DNA of 64,000 nucleotides. It comes from Chitinibacter sp. GC72. Its GTDB lineage: Bacteria; Pseudomonadota; Gammaproteobacteria; Burkholderiales; Chitinibacteraceae. Below the pieces are notes generated by a model. The model ran no database searches, was not told the origin of the DNA, and worked only from the letters and a program-made list of their open reading frames with translations. Where the stretch lies: contig NZ_VIRW01000003.1 in NCBI RefSeq assembly GCF_009760905.1, forward strand, positions 124,001 through 188,000. The letters run 5' to 3'. Of this stretch, positions 44,618 to 54,978 are shown one piece after another. The translations under genes were made by a program, and so were the position numbers. Position 1 is the first letter of the stretch. Every line of letters begins with the position of its first letter.

Positions 44618-45426
44618 AAACCCGAGTTATTACTGCCTGTGTCTTGCTGCCGATTGTACTGGCAGCGCTGTTTTTCCTGCCCAAGAATTTATGGATATTG
44701 TTTTGCGCAAGCTTGCTAGGTTTTGCCGCTTGGGAATGGCAGCGTCTTGCTTCAATGTCTGGCTGGTTGGCCAAAATCTACCCCGCACTGGTGCCAGCTG
44801 CCTTCTTGATTAGCTGGTATGGCTTGCCGCTTGAGAGCAAAATTGCCTTGCTGCTTGTTTCGGCGATCTTCTGGTTGCTAATGGTGCCGCTCTGGCTCAG
44901 GCAAAAATGGGTGTTGAGTCGTGCTGGCAATATGAATGCACTGTTGGGTTTGGCGATTCTGGTGCCTGCCGCACTTGCCATGGTGGTGCTTCATCCCGAT
45001 GGCACAACGTTGCTGGCCGTGATGATGGTGGCGTGGGTTGCTGACACATTTGCGTATTTTTCTGGCAAGGCGTTTGGCAAAAACAAGCTGGCTCCAGCCA
45101 TCAGCCCCGGAAAAAGCTGGGAGGGCGTGTATGGCGGTGCATTGGCGGTGATTATTTATGTCCAGCTGTTGCCCAAGCCTTTTGTCTTATTGGGCGAAGT
45201 GTTTCCCGGCCCGGTGGCGCAAGCCGTTTTGTGGCTGTTGATTGCATTGCTGCTCACTGCCGTGAGCGTGATGGGTGATTTGCTGGAATCCTTATTCAAG
45301 CGCCAGGTTAATCTCAAGGACAGTAGCAATCTCTTGCCCGGTCATGGCGGAGTGCTGGATCGAATTGATAGCCTGCTGGCCATCTTGCCTGTCAGTGCGG
45401 TGATTTATTTGTCGCAATTAATCTAG
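44611..45426 (+). CDS. cdsA: Phosphatidate cytidylyltransferase CdsA
   Basis: 271 residues with about seven to eight membrane helices. The signature S-x(8)-K-R-x(4)-K-D-x-x(3)-x-P-G-H-G-G-x-x-D-R-x-D appears as SLFKRQVNLKDSSNLLPGHGG then VLDRIDS. It makes CDP-diacylglycerol for phospholipid synthesis. Overlaps uppS by 7 bases; dxr follows 30 bases after. Confidence 0.96.
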   Translation: MLKTRVITACVLLPIVLAALFFLPKNLWILFCASLLGFAAWEWQRLASMSGWLAKIYPALVPAAFLISWYGLPLESKIALLLVSAIFWLLMVPLWLRQKWVLSRAGNMNALLGLAILVPAALAMVVLHPDGTTLLAVMMVAWVADTFAYFSGKAFGKNKLAPAISPGKSWEGVYGGALAVIIYVQLLPKPFVLLGEVFPGPVAQAVLWLLIALLLTAVSVMGDLLESLFKRQVNLKDSSNLLPGHGGVLDRIDSLLAILPVSAVIYLSQLI

Positions 45427-45456
45427 CTTTGGCTTCACTGTGTGAGAAATTACGCC

Positions 45457-46677
45457 ATGCCTCAAAAGAAAAGAATAATTACCATCCTGGGTGCGACGGG
45501 CAGTATCGGTCAGAGCACGCTGGATGTGGTGGCGCAACATCCTGAGCTGTATTCTGTCTTTGCTGTTTCTGGTGCTAGCCAGATCGACAAATTGCTTGAA
45601 ATAGGCCAGAAATTTCAGCCCAGAATCATCGTGGTTCTTGATGAGGTGCGCGCCAAGCAATTGCGTGAAGGCCTTAAAGCGCTGGCGCTGGATATTGAAG
45701 TGCAGGTGGGTGAGCAGGCTTTGGTTGGTGTCGCCATTGCACCGGAAGTGGACACTGTGATGGCGTCTATTGTGGGGGCGGCGGGTATGCCTGCTACTTT
45801 AGCGGCTGCTCAAGCTGGCAAGCGGGTGCTCCTCGCCAACAAAGAAACATTGGTATTGGCCGGCCAGATTTTTATGGATGCGGTATGCCAGTCTGGTGCT
45901 CAGCTATTGCCGATTGATAGTGAACACAATGCCATTTACCAGTCGCTGCCAATTGATTTTCGTGAGCAGCCGTATGGCAGCAGTTTTTCCAAGGCGGGTA
46001 TTGAGAAGCTGCTGCTTACCGCATCAGGTGGCCCATTTCGTTCGCACACACTGGCGCAACTTGAGCAAATCACGCCTGCACAGGCGATCAAACACCCCAA
46101 TTGGTCGATGGGCAAAAAGATCTCAGTGGACTCAGCTAGCTTGATGAATAAAGGGCTGGAGGTCATTGAAGCGCACTGGCTGTTTAATGCACCGATCGAC
46201 CGAATTGATGTTGTTGTGCATCCGCAAAGTGTGATTCACTCGATGGTGCAGTATCGTGATGGTTCGGTGATGGCGCAGTTGGGCTCGCCTGATATGCGCA
46301 CGCCGATTGCATATGGCCTGGCCTATCCGGAACGCATTAGCGCGGGAGTGAAACCCCTTGATCTGTTTGCCATCGCCCGCCTTGATTTTGAAGCACCGGA
46401 TCAGCAGCGCTTTCCCTGTTTGGGGCTGGCTTATGCGGCAATTCGTGAGGGCGGCGCTGCGCCGGCGATTTTGAATGCTGCCAATGAAGTGGCTGTGGCC
46501 GCATTTCTTGCCGAACAGATCCGTTTTACCCAGATACCGCAATTGATCGAATCAACACTGATGGCCAAAGCAGGGCTTGCAGCGGGCAGTCTGGATGAAT
46601 TGCTCGCCGCCGATCATCAGGCGCGCACTCATGCGCAGGCCTTGGTTGCCAAGTGGGGAACTGCAATCGCATGCTAA
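45457..46677 (+). CDS. dxr: 1-deoxy-D-xylulose 5-phosphate reductoisomerase
   Basis: 406 residues from ATG 45457 (an upstream GTG would add five residues). [18 protein letters not shown] is the NADPH-binding segment, LLANKETLV the conserved LANKE motif, DSEHNAIYQ and TASGGPFR follow, then [23 protein letters not shown], which contains the metal and substrate ligands. It is the committed step of the MEP isoprenoid pathway, which feeds UppS. Stop overlaps the rseP start by seven bases. Confidence 0.97.
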   Translation: MPQKKRIITILGATGSIGQSTLDVVAQHPELYSVFAVSGASQIDKLLEIGQKFQPRIIVVLDEVRAKQLREGLKALALDIEVQVGEQALVGVAIAPEVDTVMASIVGAAGMPATLAAAQAGKRVLLANKETLVLAGQIFMDAVCQSGAQLLPIDSEHNAIYQSLPIDFREQPYGSSFSKAGIEKLLLTASGGPFRSHTLAQLEQITPAQAIKHPNWSMGKKISVDSASLMNKGLEVIEAHWLFNAPIDRIDVVVHPQSVIHSMVQYRDGSVMAQLGSPDMRTPIAYGLAYPERISAGVKPLDLFAIARLDFEAPDQQRFPCLGLAYAAIREGGAAPAILNAANEVAVAAFLAEQIRFTQIPQLIESTLMAKAGLAAGSLDELLAADHQARTHAQALVAKWGTAIAC

Positions 46678-48011
46678 CGCTGCTGGCCTTTGTTTTTGCA
46701 ATATCCTTGCTGGTATTTATCCATGAGTACGGCCACTATTGGGTTGCAAGGCAATGCGGGGTAGGGGTATTAACCTTCTCGATTGGCTTTGGCAAACCGG
46801 TTTTTAAATGGCAGCGCGGGGAAACTACCTGGCAGATTGCCATGATTCCACTGGGTGGTTACGTTCGGATGCTGGATGAAAACGAGCAGGCATTGACCGC
46901 TGACGAGCGTCAGCGTGCTTTTAATCGCCAACATCCGCTCAAAAAAATAGCCGTCGTCTTTGCCGGTCCGTTAGCCAATTTCATCTTTGCTGTCATAGCA
47001 TTTGCGCTGTGCTACGGCGCTGGCGTGCCAACGCTAAAACCGCATATTGCCAGCGTGCAAGTGCAGAGTATGGCGGCCAGATCAGGTTTTGAGGTGGGTG
47101 ACCAGGTTTTATCGATTGCCAATACTGCAGTCGAGAGCTGGGATCAACTGCAGCTGGAGTTGCTTGCGCAGGCGGGCGAGGCGTCGGTCCCTTTTGTATT
47201 GCAAAAACAGGATGGCTCTATCCGCCATGGTCAGTTGCCACTGGGTCAGCTGAAGCCCGAACAGTTCGATCAGCAGATGCTGGCCAGGGTGGGCATTTCC
47301 CCATTTTCCAGTCTGAATGTGATCGGTGTCGTTCAGGAAAATAGTCCAGCCCAGCAAGCGGGGCTGCGGATTGGCGACGAAATCGTTGCGATTAATCATC
47401 AGGCGGTAAATACATGGCAGGATGTTCAGCGTTGGGTCGTGGCATCGTCAGGGCGCAATCTCGAATTGACGATTAAACGTGGGGCTGAAGTGCTTACACT
47501 GCGTGCAGCACCTGCGCTTGAAGCGATCAATGGGCAGCAGGTCGCGCGTCTGGGTATTGTGCCAAAAGCAGATTTGCTGCGTGACCAGCAGCAAGTCATG
47601 ACGATCAAGCTCGATCCGCTTGCGGCAATCCAGATGGGGGTAATGAAAACCTATCAAATGTCGCTGATGACATTACGGATGTTCGGCAAAATGCTAACTG
47701 GCGTGCTTTCACCCAAGCAGATTAGTGGCCCGATTGGCATTGCTGATTATGCCGGGCAAAGCGCTGCAATAGGCTGGATGACGTATGTGCAGTTTCTAGC
47801 GCTAATCAGTATTAGCCTTGGCGTGCTGAACCTGTTGCCGGTACCGATTCTGGATGGCGGTCATTTGCTGTATCATAGCTACGAACTAGTCACAGGTAGA
47901 ATCGTGCCCGATTTCGTAACGGAATGGTTACAGAAAATTGGCCTTTCTCTTTTGCTCATGCTGATGGCGCTGGCTCTATATAACGATACCAGTCGCTTTC
48001 TTCTGGGCTAA
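46671..48011 (+). CDS. rseP: Site-2 intramembrane metalloprotease RseP
   Basis: 446 residues from ATG 46671. HEYGH (18-22) in the first membrane helix gives the HExxH zinc ligands, [14 protein letters not shown] near the C-terminus holds the third ligand motif (LDG), and two PDZ domains lie between ([21 protein letters not shown] is clear in the second). RseP cleaves the anti-sigma-E factor RseA in the inner membrane, a signal of outer-membrane protein misfolding, which fits its place just before bamA. Confidence 0.97.
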   Translation: MLTLLAFVFAISLLVFIHEYGHYWVARQCGVGVLTFSIGFGKPVFKWQRGETTWQIAMIPLGGYVRMLDENEQALTADERQRAFNRQHPLKKIAVVFAGPLANFIFAVIAFALCYGAGVPTLKPHIASVQVQSMAARSGFEVGDQVLSIANTAVESWDQLQLELLAQAGEASVPFVLQKQDGSIRHGQLPLGQLKPEQFDQQMLARVGISPFSSLNVIGVVQENSPAQQAGLRIGDEIVAINHQAVNTWQDVQRWVVASSGRNLELTIKRGAEVLTLRAAPALEAINGQQVARLGIVPKADLLRDQQQVMTIKLDPLAAIQMGVMKTYQMSLMTLRMFGKMLTGVLSPKQISGPIGIADYAGQSAAIGWMTYVQFLALISISLGVLNLLPVPILDGGHLLYHSYELVTGRIVPDFVTEWLQKIGLSLLLMLMALALYNDTSRFLLG

Positions 48012-48038
48012 TCACTCAACTTTAAACAGCCGATAAAA

Positions 48039-50330
48039 ATGAAATTTAAGCCTATGTACCTGCTGCTTAGCGCAGCACTTGCAAGTCTGAGCATCAATGC
48101 TTTGGCTTTTGATTCATTCACCGTGCGTGATATTCGCGTAGAAGGTTTGCAGCGTACCGATGCCGGTACGGTTTTCAATTATCTGGGTGTTAAAGTGGGT
48201 GAGCCGTTTGATCAGGCAAAAGCCAGTACTGCAATCCGCAATCTGTTTGCGACCGGCTTTTTTGATGATGTGCGGATTGAGGCGGATCAGGATGTGATTG
48301 TTGTGACTGTGGACGAAAGACCTACAGTTGCACAGATCAATGTCAATGGCGCGAAATTGATCGATAAAGATCAGGTCAAAGCTGCGCTCAAATCACAAAA
48401 TCTGGCAGAAAGCCAGATTTTCCAGCAAGAAGTGCTGGATTCTGCTGTTAATGAATTAAAACAGCAATATTACTCCCGTGGACGCTATTCGGTTGATCTC
48501 AAAGCAACGGTCACCAAGCTGGATCGTAATCGCGTTGGTTTGCAGATTGATATTTCTGAAGGTGACGTTGCGCAAATCAAAGGGATTAATTTTGTAGGGA
48601 ATACTGTTTACAGCGATGCTGATTTACTTGACGCTATGAGCGCTAGTACCAGTAATTGGATGACTTGGTATACCAAGGCAGACCAATATTCCAAACAGAA
48701 ATTTTCCGCAGATATTGAAGCAATCAAATCACTTTATCTTGATAATGGATATATCAAGTTTGCGATTGAATCAACTAGCGTGGCGTTGTCTGAAGATAAA
48801 AGTGAAATATATCTTAGCATCAATATGCGTGAAGGTGGTTTGTATAAAGTAGGGGCTGTTGATGTTATTACAGCCCTTCCCGAGTATAAAGATCAGCTGT
48901 TGGCGCTTGCTAGTGTCAAATCGGGTGATGTGTATTCCCGTGAAGAAATAAATAAAACAGCCGCAGCAATGTCCAAATTATTAGGTGAGCAGGGCTATGC
49001 GTTTGCCAACATCAATCCTGTTCCTGAGATTGATGAGAATGGAAATTTGGTTTCTGTTAATTTTATGGTTGATCCGGGAAAAAAAACTAACGTTCGCCGA
49101 ATTAATATTGCCGGCAATAGTTTGACTCGTGATGAGGTGATTCGGCGCGAGTTAAGGCAGATAGAATCTGCTGAGTACGACTTGTCAAAAATTAAACGCT
49201 CAAAGCAGCGCTTGCAGCAATTAGGTTACTTTTCTGAAGTGAATATTGAAACACCAATCGTGCCCGAAGCCATCGATCAGGTTGATATGAATGTTTCAGT
49301 TGTTGAACAAAAAACGGGTAATTTTAACTTTGGTGTTGGCTATGGTCAAAGTGAAGGCGCATTATTTCAAGCTTCGGTCTCGCAAGCTAATTTTCTAGGG
49401 ACTGGAAAAAGATTTTCAGCTGAATTGAATAATAGTTCAGCTGCTAAGACTTACGCCTTGTCAATGAATAATCCATATGCAACAACGGATGGTATTTCAT
49501 TTGGCTGGAGTCTGTATATGCGGAAAACAGATCCAAATGAGTTAGAGTTAGGTGATTACTCTACTGAGTCTAAGGGGCTGAATTTTAATTTTGGAATGCC
49601 AACTAGTGATTACAATACAATTGGTTTAGGGATTAATTATGAAAACCTTAAGTTGATTACGAATAGTAATTCGCCTAGTTATGTTAAAGATCATGTCAAA
49701 AAATATGGCAATATTTCTGATACCTACTCACTGACAGCTAACTGGTCTGCGGATGATCGTGATTCCGCGGTGTTTCCGACTAGCGGCTGGTATAAACGCT
49801 TAAACTCTGAAGTAGCAACCCCACCATCCGATCTTACTTTTTATAAGCTTTCGGCACAGAGTCAGTTTTTCTATTCATTCCGTCAGAAATCGCCGATCAC
49901 TTTTGCATGGAATGTCGAATTAGGCTATGGCGGAGGCTATGCAGGTGATGATCTTCCGTTCTATAAGAATTATTTTGCGGGTGGTGTAAACTCCGTTCGC
50001 GGTTATAAGTCAGGCTCATTGGGTCCTAAAGATGAAAATGGGGATGCAGTAGGGGGCGTAGTTCGTTTCGTAAATAATTTCGAATTATATGCACCTTTTC
50101 CAGGTGTTAAAGATGATAAATCCATGCGCCTGAGTGTTTTTGCAGATGCTGGTAATATTTGGGGCAAAGGAGAGAAAATTGACGTGGGCTCTCTGCGATA
50201 CTCAGTCGGTTTTGGCTTTACCTGGATTTCTCCTGTTGGCCCATTGAAAATTGTCTGGGCCAAGCCATTTAACTTGAAGCAGAGTGACAAAACTCAAAGT
50301 ATTCAATTCCAGCTTGGTCAAGTATTTTAA
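48039..50330 (+). CDS. bamA: Outer-membrane protein assembly factor BamA
   Basis: 763 residues. Signal peptide ends near ALAF (about 24), followed by five POTRA domains (first: FTVRDIRVEGLQRTDAGTVFNYLGVKVG) and a C-terminal 16-strand barrel with the L6 motif VRGY in NSVRGYKSG (about residue 655) and a terminal aromatic (QLGQVF). BamA inserts outer-membrane barrels with its lipoprotein partners. By hand count bases 49561-49680 hold 39 G/C in 120 (32%), far below the flanks, and TTA and AAT codons are frequent in the barrel part. Confidence 0.98.
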   Translation: MKFKPMYLLLSAALASLSINALAFDSFTVRDIRVEGLQRTDAGTVFNYLGVKVGEPFDQAKASTAIRNLFATGFFDDVRIEADQDVIVVTVDERPTVAQINVNGAKLIDKDQVKAALKSQNLAESQIFQQEVLDSAVNELKQQYYSRGRYSVDLKATVTKLDRNRVGLQIDISEGDVAQIKGINFVGNTVYSDADLLDAMSASTSNWMTWYTKADQYSKQKFSADIEAIKSLYLDNGYIKFAIESTSVALSEDKSEIYLSINMREGGLYKVGAVDVITALPEYKDQLLALASVKSGDVYSREEINKTAAAMSKLLGEQGYAFANINPVPEIDENGNLVSVNFMVDPGKKTNVRRINIAGNSLTRDEVIRRELRQIESAEYDLSKIKRSKQRLQQLGYFSEVNIETPIVPEAIDQVDMNVSVVEQKTGNFNFGVGYGQSEGALFQASVSQANFLGTGKRFSAELNNSSAAKTYALSMNNPYATTDGISFGWSLYMRKTDPNELELGDYSTESKGLNFNFGMPTSDYNTIGLGINYENLKLITNSNSPSYVKDHVKKYGNISDTYSLTANWSADDRDSAVFPTSGWYKRLNSEVATPPSDLTFYKLSAQSQFFYSFRQKSPITFAWNVELGYGGGYAGDDLPFYKNYFAGGVNSVRGYKSGSLGPKDENGDAVGGVVRFVNNFELYAPFPGVKDDKSMRLSVFADAGNIWGKGEKIDVGSLRYSVGFGFTWISPVGPLKIVWAKPFNLKQSDKTQSIQFQLGQVF

Positions 50331-50331
50331 T

Positions 50332-50838
50332 ATGAGAAAAAAACTGATGGGTATTCGATACATCTTTTGTGCTCTGATGGTTTCATTTGGCTTGTCACAA
50401 GTTGCTTTGGCAGATATGCGTATCGGCTTTGTTGATACACAGCGTATTTTGCGTGAGGCCGCACCTGCTGTTCGTGCATCAAAGAAACTGGAAAAAGAAT
50501 TCGAGCCTCGCCGTATTGAGCTTCAACGAGTTTCCATGCAGGGAAAGGCAGTGCAACAGTTACTTGATAAAGGCAGTCTTTCCGAAAGCGAGCGCCGATC
50601 AAAAGAGCGGGAGCTGTTAAAGCTCAATCAGGATTTCCAGCGTATTCAGCGTGAAATTAATGAGGATTTGAACTCCAGAAGAAATGAGGAGTTATCAGGG
50701 CTGCAGGATCGCGTAAATATCGCAATTCGCAATATTGCCGAACAAGAGAAATTTGACGTCATTTTGCAAGACGCAGTTTATAGAAACCCCAAATTAGATA
50801 TTACCGATAAGGTGTTACGTCAGTTGGTGGATAAATAA
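50332..50838 (+). CDS. skp: Periplasmic chaperone Skp/OmpH
   Basis: 168 residues from ATG 50332 (two bases after the bamA stop). Signal peptide ends near ALA-D (about 27); then MRIGFVDTQRILREAAPAVRASKKLEKEFEPRR and a long charged helix pair, the tentacle region of Skp. The C-terminal DVILQDAVYRNPKLDITDKVLRQL returns to the trimer body. It holds unfolded barrel proteins for BamA. Its TAA shares a base with the lpxD ATG. Confidence 0.95.
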   Translation: MRKKLMGIRYIFCALMVSFGLSQVALADMRIGFVDTQRILREAAPAVRASKKLEKEFEPRRIELQRVSMQGKAVQQLLDKGSLSESERRSKERELLKLNQDFQRIQREINEDLNSRRNEELSGLQDRVNIAIRNIAEQEKFDVILQDAVYRNPKLDITDKVLRQLVDK

Positions 50839-51893
50839 TGTCAGGGAAAAAAATCAGCTTGCTTGAGTTGGCAGGTCAATTTTCTGCTGTTTTGGTCGGT
50901 GAAGATCAACTTATTCATGACGTTTCATCATTAAAATCGGCGAATGCAGGTGAGATTTGTTATCTCGCGAATGCAAAATTGGCCAGTAGCTTGCTCGAAA
51001 GTTCGTGTTCTGCCGTTATCGTCAAAAACGCAGATGGTTTGCCTGAAACGAAATCGTATCTGGTTTGCAATGACCCAGCCTTGGTTTTTTCCCGAGTTTC
51101 GAATTTGTTCCACCCCCTTCCCAAATCAAATGGTTCAGTCCATGCCAGTGCGGTGATTGCCGACTCTGCCATCCTTGGTCAAGGTGTAGAGATTGGACCC
51201 AATGTTGTAATTGAGGAGAATGTGCGGATTGCCGATGGCGCGCAGCTCAAAGCGGGTGTATTTGTGGGGCGCGAATCCACAATAGGTGCTCATTCGATCA
51301 TTATGCCCAATGTGGTGATTTATTCAGAATCAGAGATTGGGCAAGACTGCGTTATCCATGCCGGTGCAGTGATCGGTTCTGATGGATTTGGCAACGCTTG
51401 GGCAGGTGACCATTGGGAGCGAATTCCACAAATTGGCCGTGTTATTATCGGTGATTGCGTTGAAGTTGGAGCAAACACCACAATTGATCGCGGAGCTCTG
51501 GACGATACGGTTATCGCATCAGGTGTTCGTTTGGATAACCAGATTCAAATTGCGCACAATGTGAGAGTGGGCAGGCATACTGCGATTGCCGCTTGTACGG
51601 GGGTCGCGGGTTCTGCAGTAATTGGCGAAAATTGTTTGATTGGCGGTGGCGTTCTGATTGGTGGGCATCTCACGATCACTGATAGAGTGACATTGCTTGC
51701 TGCCAGTGCAGTGCCATCCTCGATTGAAGAAAGTGGCGTTTATGCATCCGGAGTGCCAATTGTCCCGCATAATACTTGGCTTAAAAATATGGTTCACTTG
51801 CGAAAATTGGATCAATTGGCCAAGCGAATAAGATATTTAGAAAAATGTATTGAACAACAGACAGAACAGGGAGAGAGTTGTGACACCAATTGA
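50838..51893 (+). CDS. lpxD: UDP-3-O-(3-hydroxyacyl)glucosamine N-acyltransferase LpxD
   Basis: 351 residues. An N-terminal uridine-binding domain (about 1-100) is followed by a left-handed beta-helix of hexapeptide repeats ([24 protein letters not shown]) and a C-terminal helix. GSDGFGNAW and [21 protein letters not shown] bear the conserved catalytic His in the family's NxIxIAHNxxxG pattern. It catalyses the third lipid A step. The end overlaps the fabZ start by 14 bases in another frame. Confidence 0.97.
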   Translation: MSGKKISLLELAGQFSAVLVGEDQLIHDVSSLKSANAGEICYLANAKLASSLLESSCSAVIVKNADGLPETKSYLVCNDPALVFSRVSNLFHPLPKSNGSVHASAVIADSAILGQGVEIGPNVVIEENVRIADGAQLKAGVFVGRESTIGAHSIIMPNVVIYSESEIGQDCVIHAGAVIGSDGFGNAWAGDHWERIPQIGRVIIGDCVEVGANTTIDRGALDDTVIASGVRLDNQIQIAHNVRVGRHTAIAACTGVAGSAVIGENCLIGGGVLIGGHLTITDRVTLLAASAVPSSIEESGVYASGVPIVPHNTWLKNMVHLRKLDQLAKRIRYLEKCIEQQTEQGESCDTN

Positions 51894-52323
51894 AATTGTA
51901 GGAATTATGGAGCATTTGCCACATCGCTACCCATTCCTGTTGGTTGACCGCGTGCTCGAGTTGGAAGCTGGAAAGTCAGTGAAGGCAATCAAGAATGTAT
52001 CAATGAATGAGCCATTTTTTCAGGGACATTTCCCCGGTTATCCTGTAATGCCTGGCGTATTGATCCTGGAGGCTTTGGCACAGGCGGCTGGAGTACTGAC
52101 ATTTAAGAGTATTAATCCACCACCATCAAAAAACACCATTTTATTCTATGCCGGAATCGATAATGCCCGATTCAAGCGGCAAGTTATTCCGGGTGATCAG
52201 CTAATTTTGACAGCTGAAATTACAGCGTCAAAACGTGGCATCTGGAAATATTCGGCAAAGGCCTATGTCGGCGATGAATTGGCTTGTGAAGCTGATTTGA
52301 TGTGTGCCCAGCGCGAAGTTTGA
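51880..52323 (+). CDS. fabZ: (3R)-hydroxyacyl-[ACP] dehydratase FabZ
   Basis: 147 residues from GTG 51880, with GGGAGAGAG upstream; an in-frame TTG 10 codons earlier is less likely because the protein then begins beyond the family's N-terminus. [18 protein letters not shown] holds catalytic His and [20 protein letters not shown] the catalytic Glu of the hot-dog fold. It removes water from hydroxyacyl-ACP in fatty acid elongation and competes with LpxA/LpxD for hydroxymyristoyl-ACP-type substrates. Confidence 0.97.
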   Translation: MTPIEIVGIMEHLPHRYPFLLVDRVLELEAGKSVKAIKNVSMNEPFFQGHFPGYPVMPGVLILEALAQAAGVLTFKSINPPPSKNTILFYAGIDNARFKRQVIPGDQLILTAEITASKRGIWKYSAKAYVGDELACEADLMCAQREV

Positions 52324-52336
52324 CAGGAATTTACTG

Positions 52337-53113
52337 ATGGCAAATATTCACCCTAGTGCGATTATCGATCCACAAGCTGTTTTGGCCGAGGATGTTACTG
52401 TCGGCCCATTTTCGATTATTGGACCTAAGGTGCAAATTGACGCCGGGACTGTGATTGATTCGCATTGCGTGATTACAGGAAACACAAAGATCGGCAAAAA
52501 TAACCGGTTTTATCCTTACTGCGCAATTGGCTGTGATCCTCAGGACAAAAAGTACGCGAATGAACCAACTCTGCTTGAGATTGGTCATGGCAATACTTTT
52601 TTCCATAATGTCACCGTATCAACAGGCACTGCACAAGACAACGGTATAACACGGGTTGGCGATGACAACTGGATTATGGCCTACGCGCACATTGCGCATG
52701 ACTGCGTACTGGGCCATCATGTTATTCTGGCTAATAGTGCCACTTTGGCAGGTCATGTCACGGTAGGTGACTATGCCATTCTGGGCGGTTTAACTGCGGT
52801 ACATCAATTTTGCACAATTGGTGAACATGCCATGGCTGGTGGCGGTTCAATTATCGTTCAGGATTTACCCCCTTTTGTGATGTGCGAAGGAAACAGGGCG
52901 ATTGCTCGTGGGTTTAATGCCGAAGGAATGAAGCGTCGGGGTTTCAATGAGTCAGATATCAAAGCGGTTAAATCGGCTTATCGCTTGCTGTATCGTTCTG
53001 GTATTTCATACGATGACGCAGTTGCTCAAATTCAAGAGCAAGCACAATCAGATGCTGCTTTGATGGCCTTCGTTCGGTTTTTCGCACTCTCTAACCGTGG
53101 CATTGTTCGCTAA
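52337..53113 (+). CDS. lpxA: UDP-N-acetylglucosamine acyltransferase LpxA
   Basis: 258 residues. Left-handed beta-helix from residue 1 (IHPSAIIDPQAVLAEDVTVGP), catalytic His in AHIAHDCVLGHHVI, and GLTAVHQFCTIGEHAMAGGGS; the C-terminal helical domain has RGFNAEGMKRRGF. It performs the first acylation of lipid A. It follows fabZ by 13 bases and precedes lpxB by 6. Confidence 0.97.
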   Translation: MANIHPSAIIDPQAVLAEDVTVGPFSIIGPKVQIDAGTVIDSHCVITGNTKIGKNNRFYPYCAIGCDPQDKKYANEPTLLEIGHGNTFFHNVTVSTGTAQDNGITRVGDDNWIMAYAHIAHDCVLGHHVILANSATLAGHVTVGDYAILGGLTAVHQFCTIGEHAMAGGGSIIVQDLPPFVMCEGNRAIARGFNAEGMKRRGFNESDIKAVKSAYRLLYRSGISYDDAVAQIQEQAQSDAALMAFVRFFALSNRGIVR

Positions 53114-53119
53114 TTGCTA

Positions 53120-54295
53120 ATGTCGGAATTCAATTTTAATCCATCCTCTTGGCCAAAAATTGCAATCGTAGCTGGTGAAGCATCCGGAGATTTACTTGGG
53201 GCTTCATTAATTGCAGAATTGAAAGCAAGATTTCCCACCGCTGAGTTTATCGGCGTCGCAGGCCCCAAAATGCTAGCCGCTGGCGCCAAAACAATCGAAC
53301 CGATGGAAACGCTTTCAGTAGGCGGAATTGTGGAAGTCATCAAGCATCTTCCTGTCTTGCTGCATTTGCGCGCCCGACTAGTGGACAGTTGCAAGGCCAG
53401 TAAGCCAGATTTGTTTATTGGAATCGATGCCCCTGATTTTAATCTTGGTTTGGCGCGGAAAATCAAACGGATGGGGATTCCCACTGTTCATTATGTTAGC
53501 CCGTCTATTTGGGCCTGGCGCCCTGAGCGTATCAAAAAAATCAAGGCCGCCGTTAATCATATTCTGTTGATTCTGCCGTTTGAGAAGGCTATCTATGAGC
53601 AGGCTGGCGTTCCTGCAACTTATGTCGGTCATCCATTGGCTGATCAGATGCCTGTGCAGAGTAATGCAACCCAAACCCGGGAAATCCTGAATATTGCCCA
53701 GAATGCCCAAGTGCTTGCTGTGTTGCCGGGCAGCCGCCAGCGTGAAGTTTTGGCTCTTGCGCCCTTGTTTATTGAAACTTGCAGCAAGCTCGAGCAGCAG
53801 TACCCAGGTCTGGTTTTTCTTGTGCCTTTTATTACCCGTGAGACGCGCCAGATTTTTGAGCAGGAAATCTGGCGGCAAGGCGTGCAGCATTTGAATTGGC
53901 GTCTGATGTTTGGTCATTCGCACGATGCCATGTCTGCTTCTGATGTCGTTCTGCTGGCTTCGGGAACTGCTGCTTTGGAGTCCATGCTGGCAAAACGTCC
54001 GACAGTAGTGGCATATCGTGTTTCCGATATGACGTACCGAATCGTTAAACGCAAATATTTGCTGCCCTATGTCAGTTTGCCCAATATTATTAGCAAGCAG
54101 TTCTTGGTCCCTGAATTCTTGCAGTCCGATGCAAATAGTGAAAATCTGGCATTGGCCATCAGTAACTATTTATCTGATAAAGCACTGCGAAGCAAAATTG
54201 CTGACAAATTTACCGATTTGCACCTGAGTATGCGCTGCTCTGCCAGTGAGCGTGCTGCAACTGCAATCCAGAGTCTTTTGCAGAAGAGGGCATAG
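53120..54295 (+). CDS. lpxB: Lipid A disaccharide synthase LpxB
   Basis: 391 residues from ATG 53120 (a TTG two codons earlier is in frame). [22 protein letters not shown] is the conserved GT19 N-terminal motif; [41 protein letters not shown] and [13 protein letters not shown] are diagnostic. It joins UDP-diacylglucosamine and lipid X at the inner membrane. The last gene of the lipid A set here. Confidence 0.97.
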   Translation: MSEFNFNPSSWPKIAIVAGEASGDLLGASLIAELKARFPTAEFIGVAGPKMLAAGAKTIEPMETLSVGGIVEVIKHLPVLLHLRARLVDSCKASKPDLFIGIDAPDFNLGLARKIKRMGIPTVHYVSPSIWAWRPERIKKIKAAVNHILLILPFEKAIYEQAGVPATYVGHPLADQMPVQSNATQTREILNIAQNAQVLAVLPGSRQREVLALAPLFIETCSKLEQQYPGLVFLVPFITRETRQIFEQEIWRQGVQHLNWRLMFGHSHDAMSASDVVLLASGTAALESMLAKRPTVVAYRVSDMTYRIVKRKYLLPYVSLPNIISKQFLVPEFLQSDANSENLALAISNYLSDKALRSKIADKFTDLHLSMRCSASERAATAIQSLLQKRA

Positions 54296-54297
54296 CT

Positions 54298-54873
54298 ATG
54301 CATATTTGCGGCGTTGATGAGGCAGGCCGGGGCCCTTTGGCGGGTTCTGTTTTTGCTGCGGCAGTGATTTTGCCTGAGTATTGGCTGTGTGAAGGGTTAA
54401 CAGATTCAAAAAAACTAAGTGCAAGCAAACGCGAGCAACTGGCCATCGCCATCAAGCGGGATGCGATTGCCTGGTGTGTCGCGTCGGCCTCGGTGGAAGA
54501 AATTGACCGGCTTAATATTTTGCAGGCGACCATGCAGGCAATGCAGCGCGCGATAGCTGGTTTGTCAGTGGCTGCCGATCAGGCTTTGATCGACGGTAAT
54601 CGCATACCTCAGCTCGCTATTCCTGCTCAGGCTATTGTTCAGGGGGATGCCAAAGTGCTGCAAATATCAGCTGCTTCAGTATTGGCAAAGGTTGCCAAAG
54701 ATGCCGAAGCGCAAGAATTGGAAGCCCAATATCCAGGCTACGGGTTTGCACAGCACAAGGGCTATGGTACAGCTTTGCATCTGGCTAATTTGAAAGCCCT
54801 AGGAGCAACTGCGTGTCATCGGAGATCGTTTGCACCGGTTCGTGCAGCATTAATGCAAACCAAGCTGTTTTAG
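54298..54873 (+). CDS. rnhB: Ribonuclease HII
   Basis: 191 residues. [23 protein letters not shown] holds the first catalytic Asp-Glu pair (GxDEAGRG), LIDGN the third acidic residue, and [22 protein letters not shown] the fourth. It cleaves RNA in RNA-DNA hybrids, including single ribonucleotides. Starts two bases after lpxB, as in most betaproteobacteria; the block ends here. Confidence 0.97.
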   Translation: MHICGVDEAGRGPLAGSVFAAAVILPEYWLCEGLTDSKKLSASKREQLAIAIKRDAIAWCVASASVEEIDRLNILQATMQAMQRAIAGLSVAADQALIDGNRIPQLAIPAQAIVQGDAKVLQISAASVLAKVAKDAEAQELEAQYPGYGFAQHKGYGTALHLANLKALGATACHRRSFAPVRAALMQTKLF

Positions 54874-54978
54874 TCCGATTTAGGTTGTTACTCGATTTAT
54901 GTATCAATTAAGATGGTTTTGAAGCCACATCAGATACGCTGGTGGTGGGTTTGATAACGAAAAATAGGGCACGGCTCC

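Noticed and set aside
51850-51879. TTG start for fabZ 10 codons upstream
   Set aside because: Extends beyond the family N-terminus and has no ribosome site, whereas GTG 51880 has GGGAGAGAG.
54874-54978. Sigma-28 promoter before motA
   Set aside because: No TAAA/GCCGATAA pair at the right spacing could be found; flagellar regulation not claimed.
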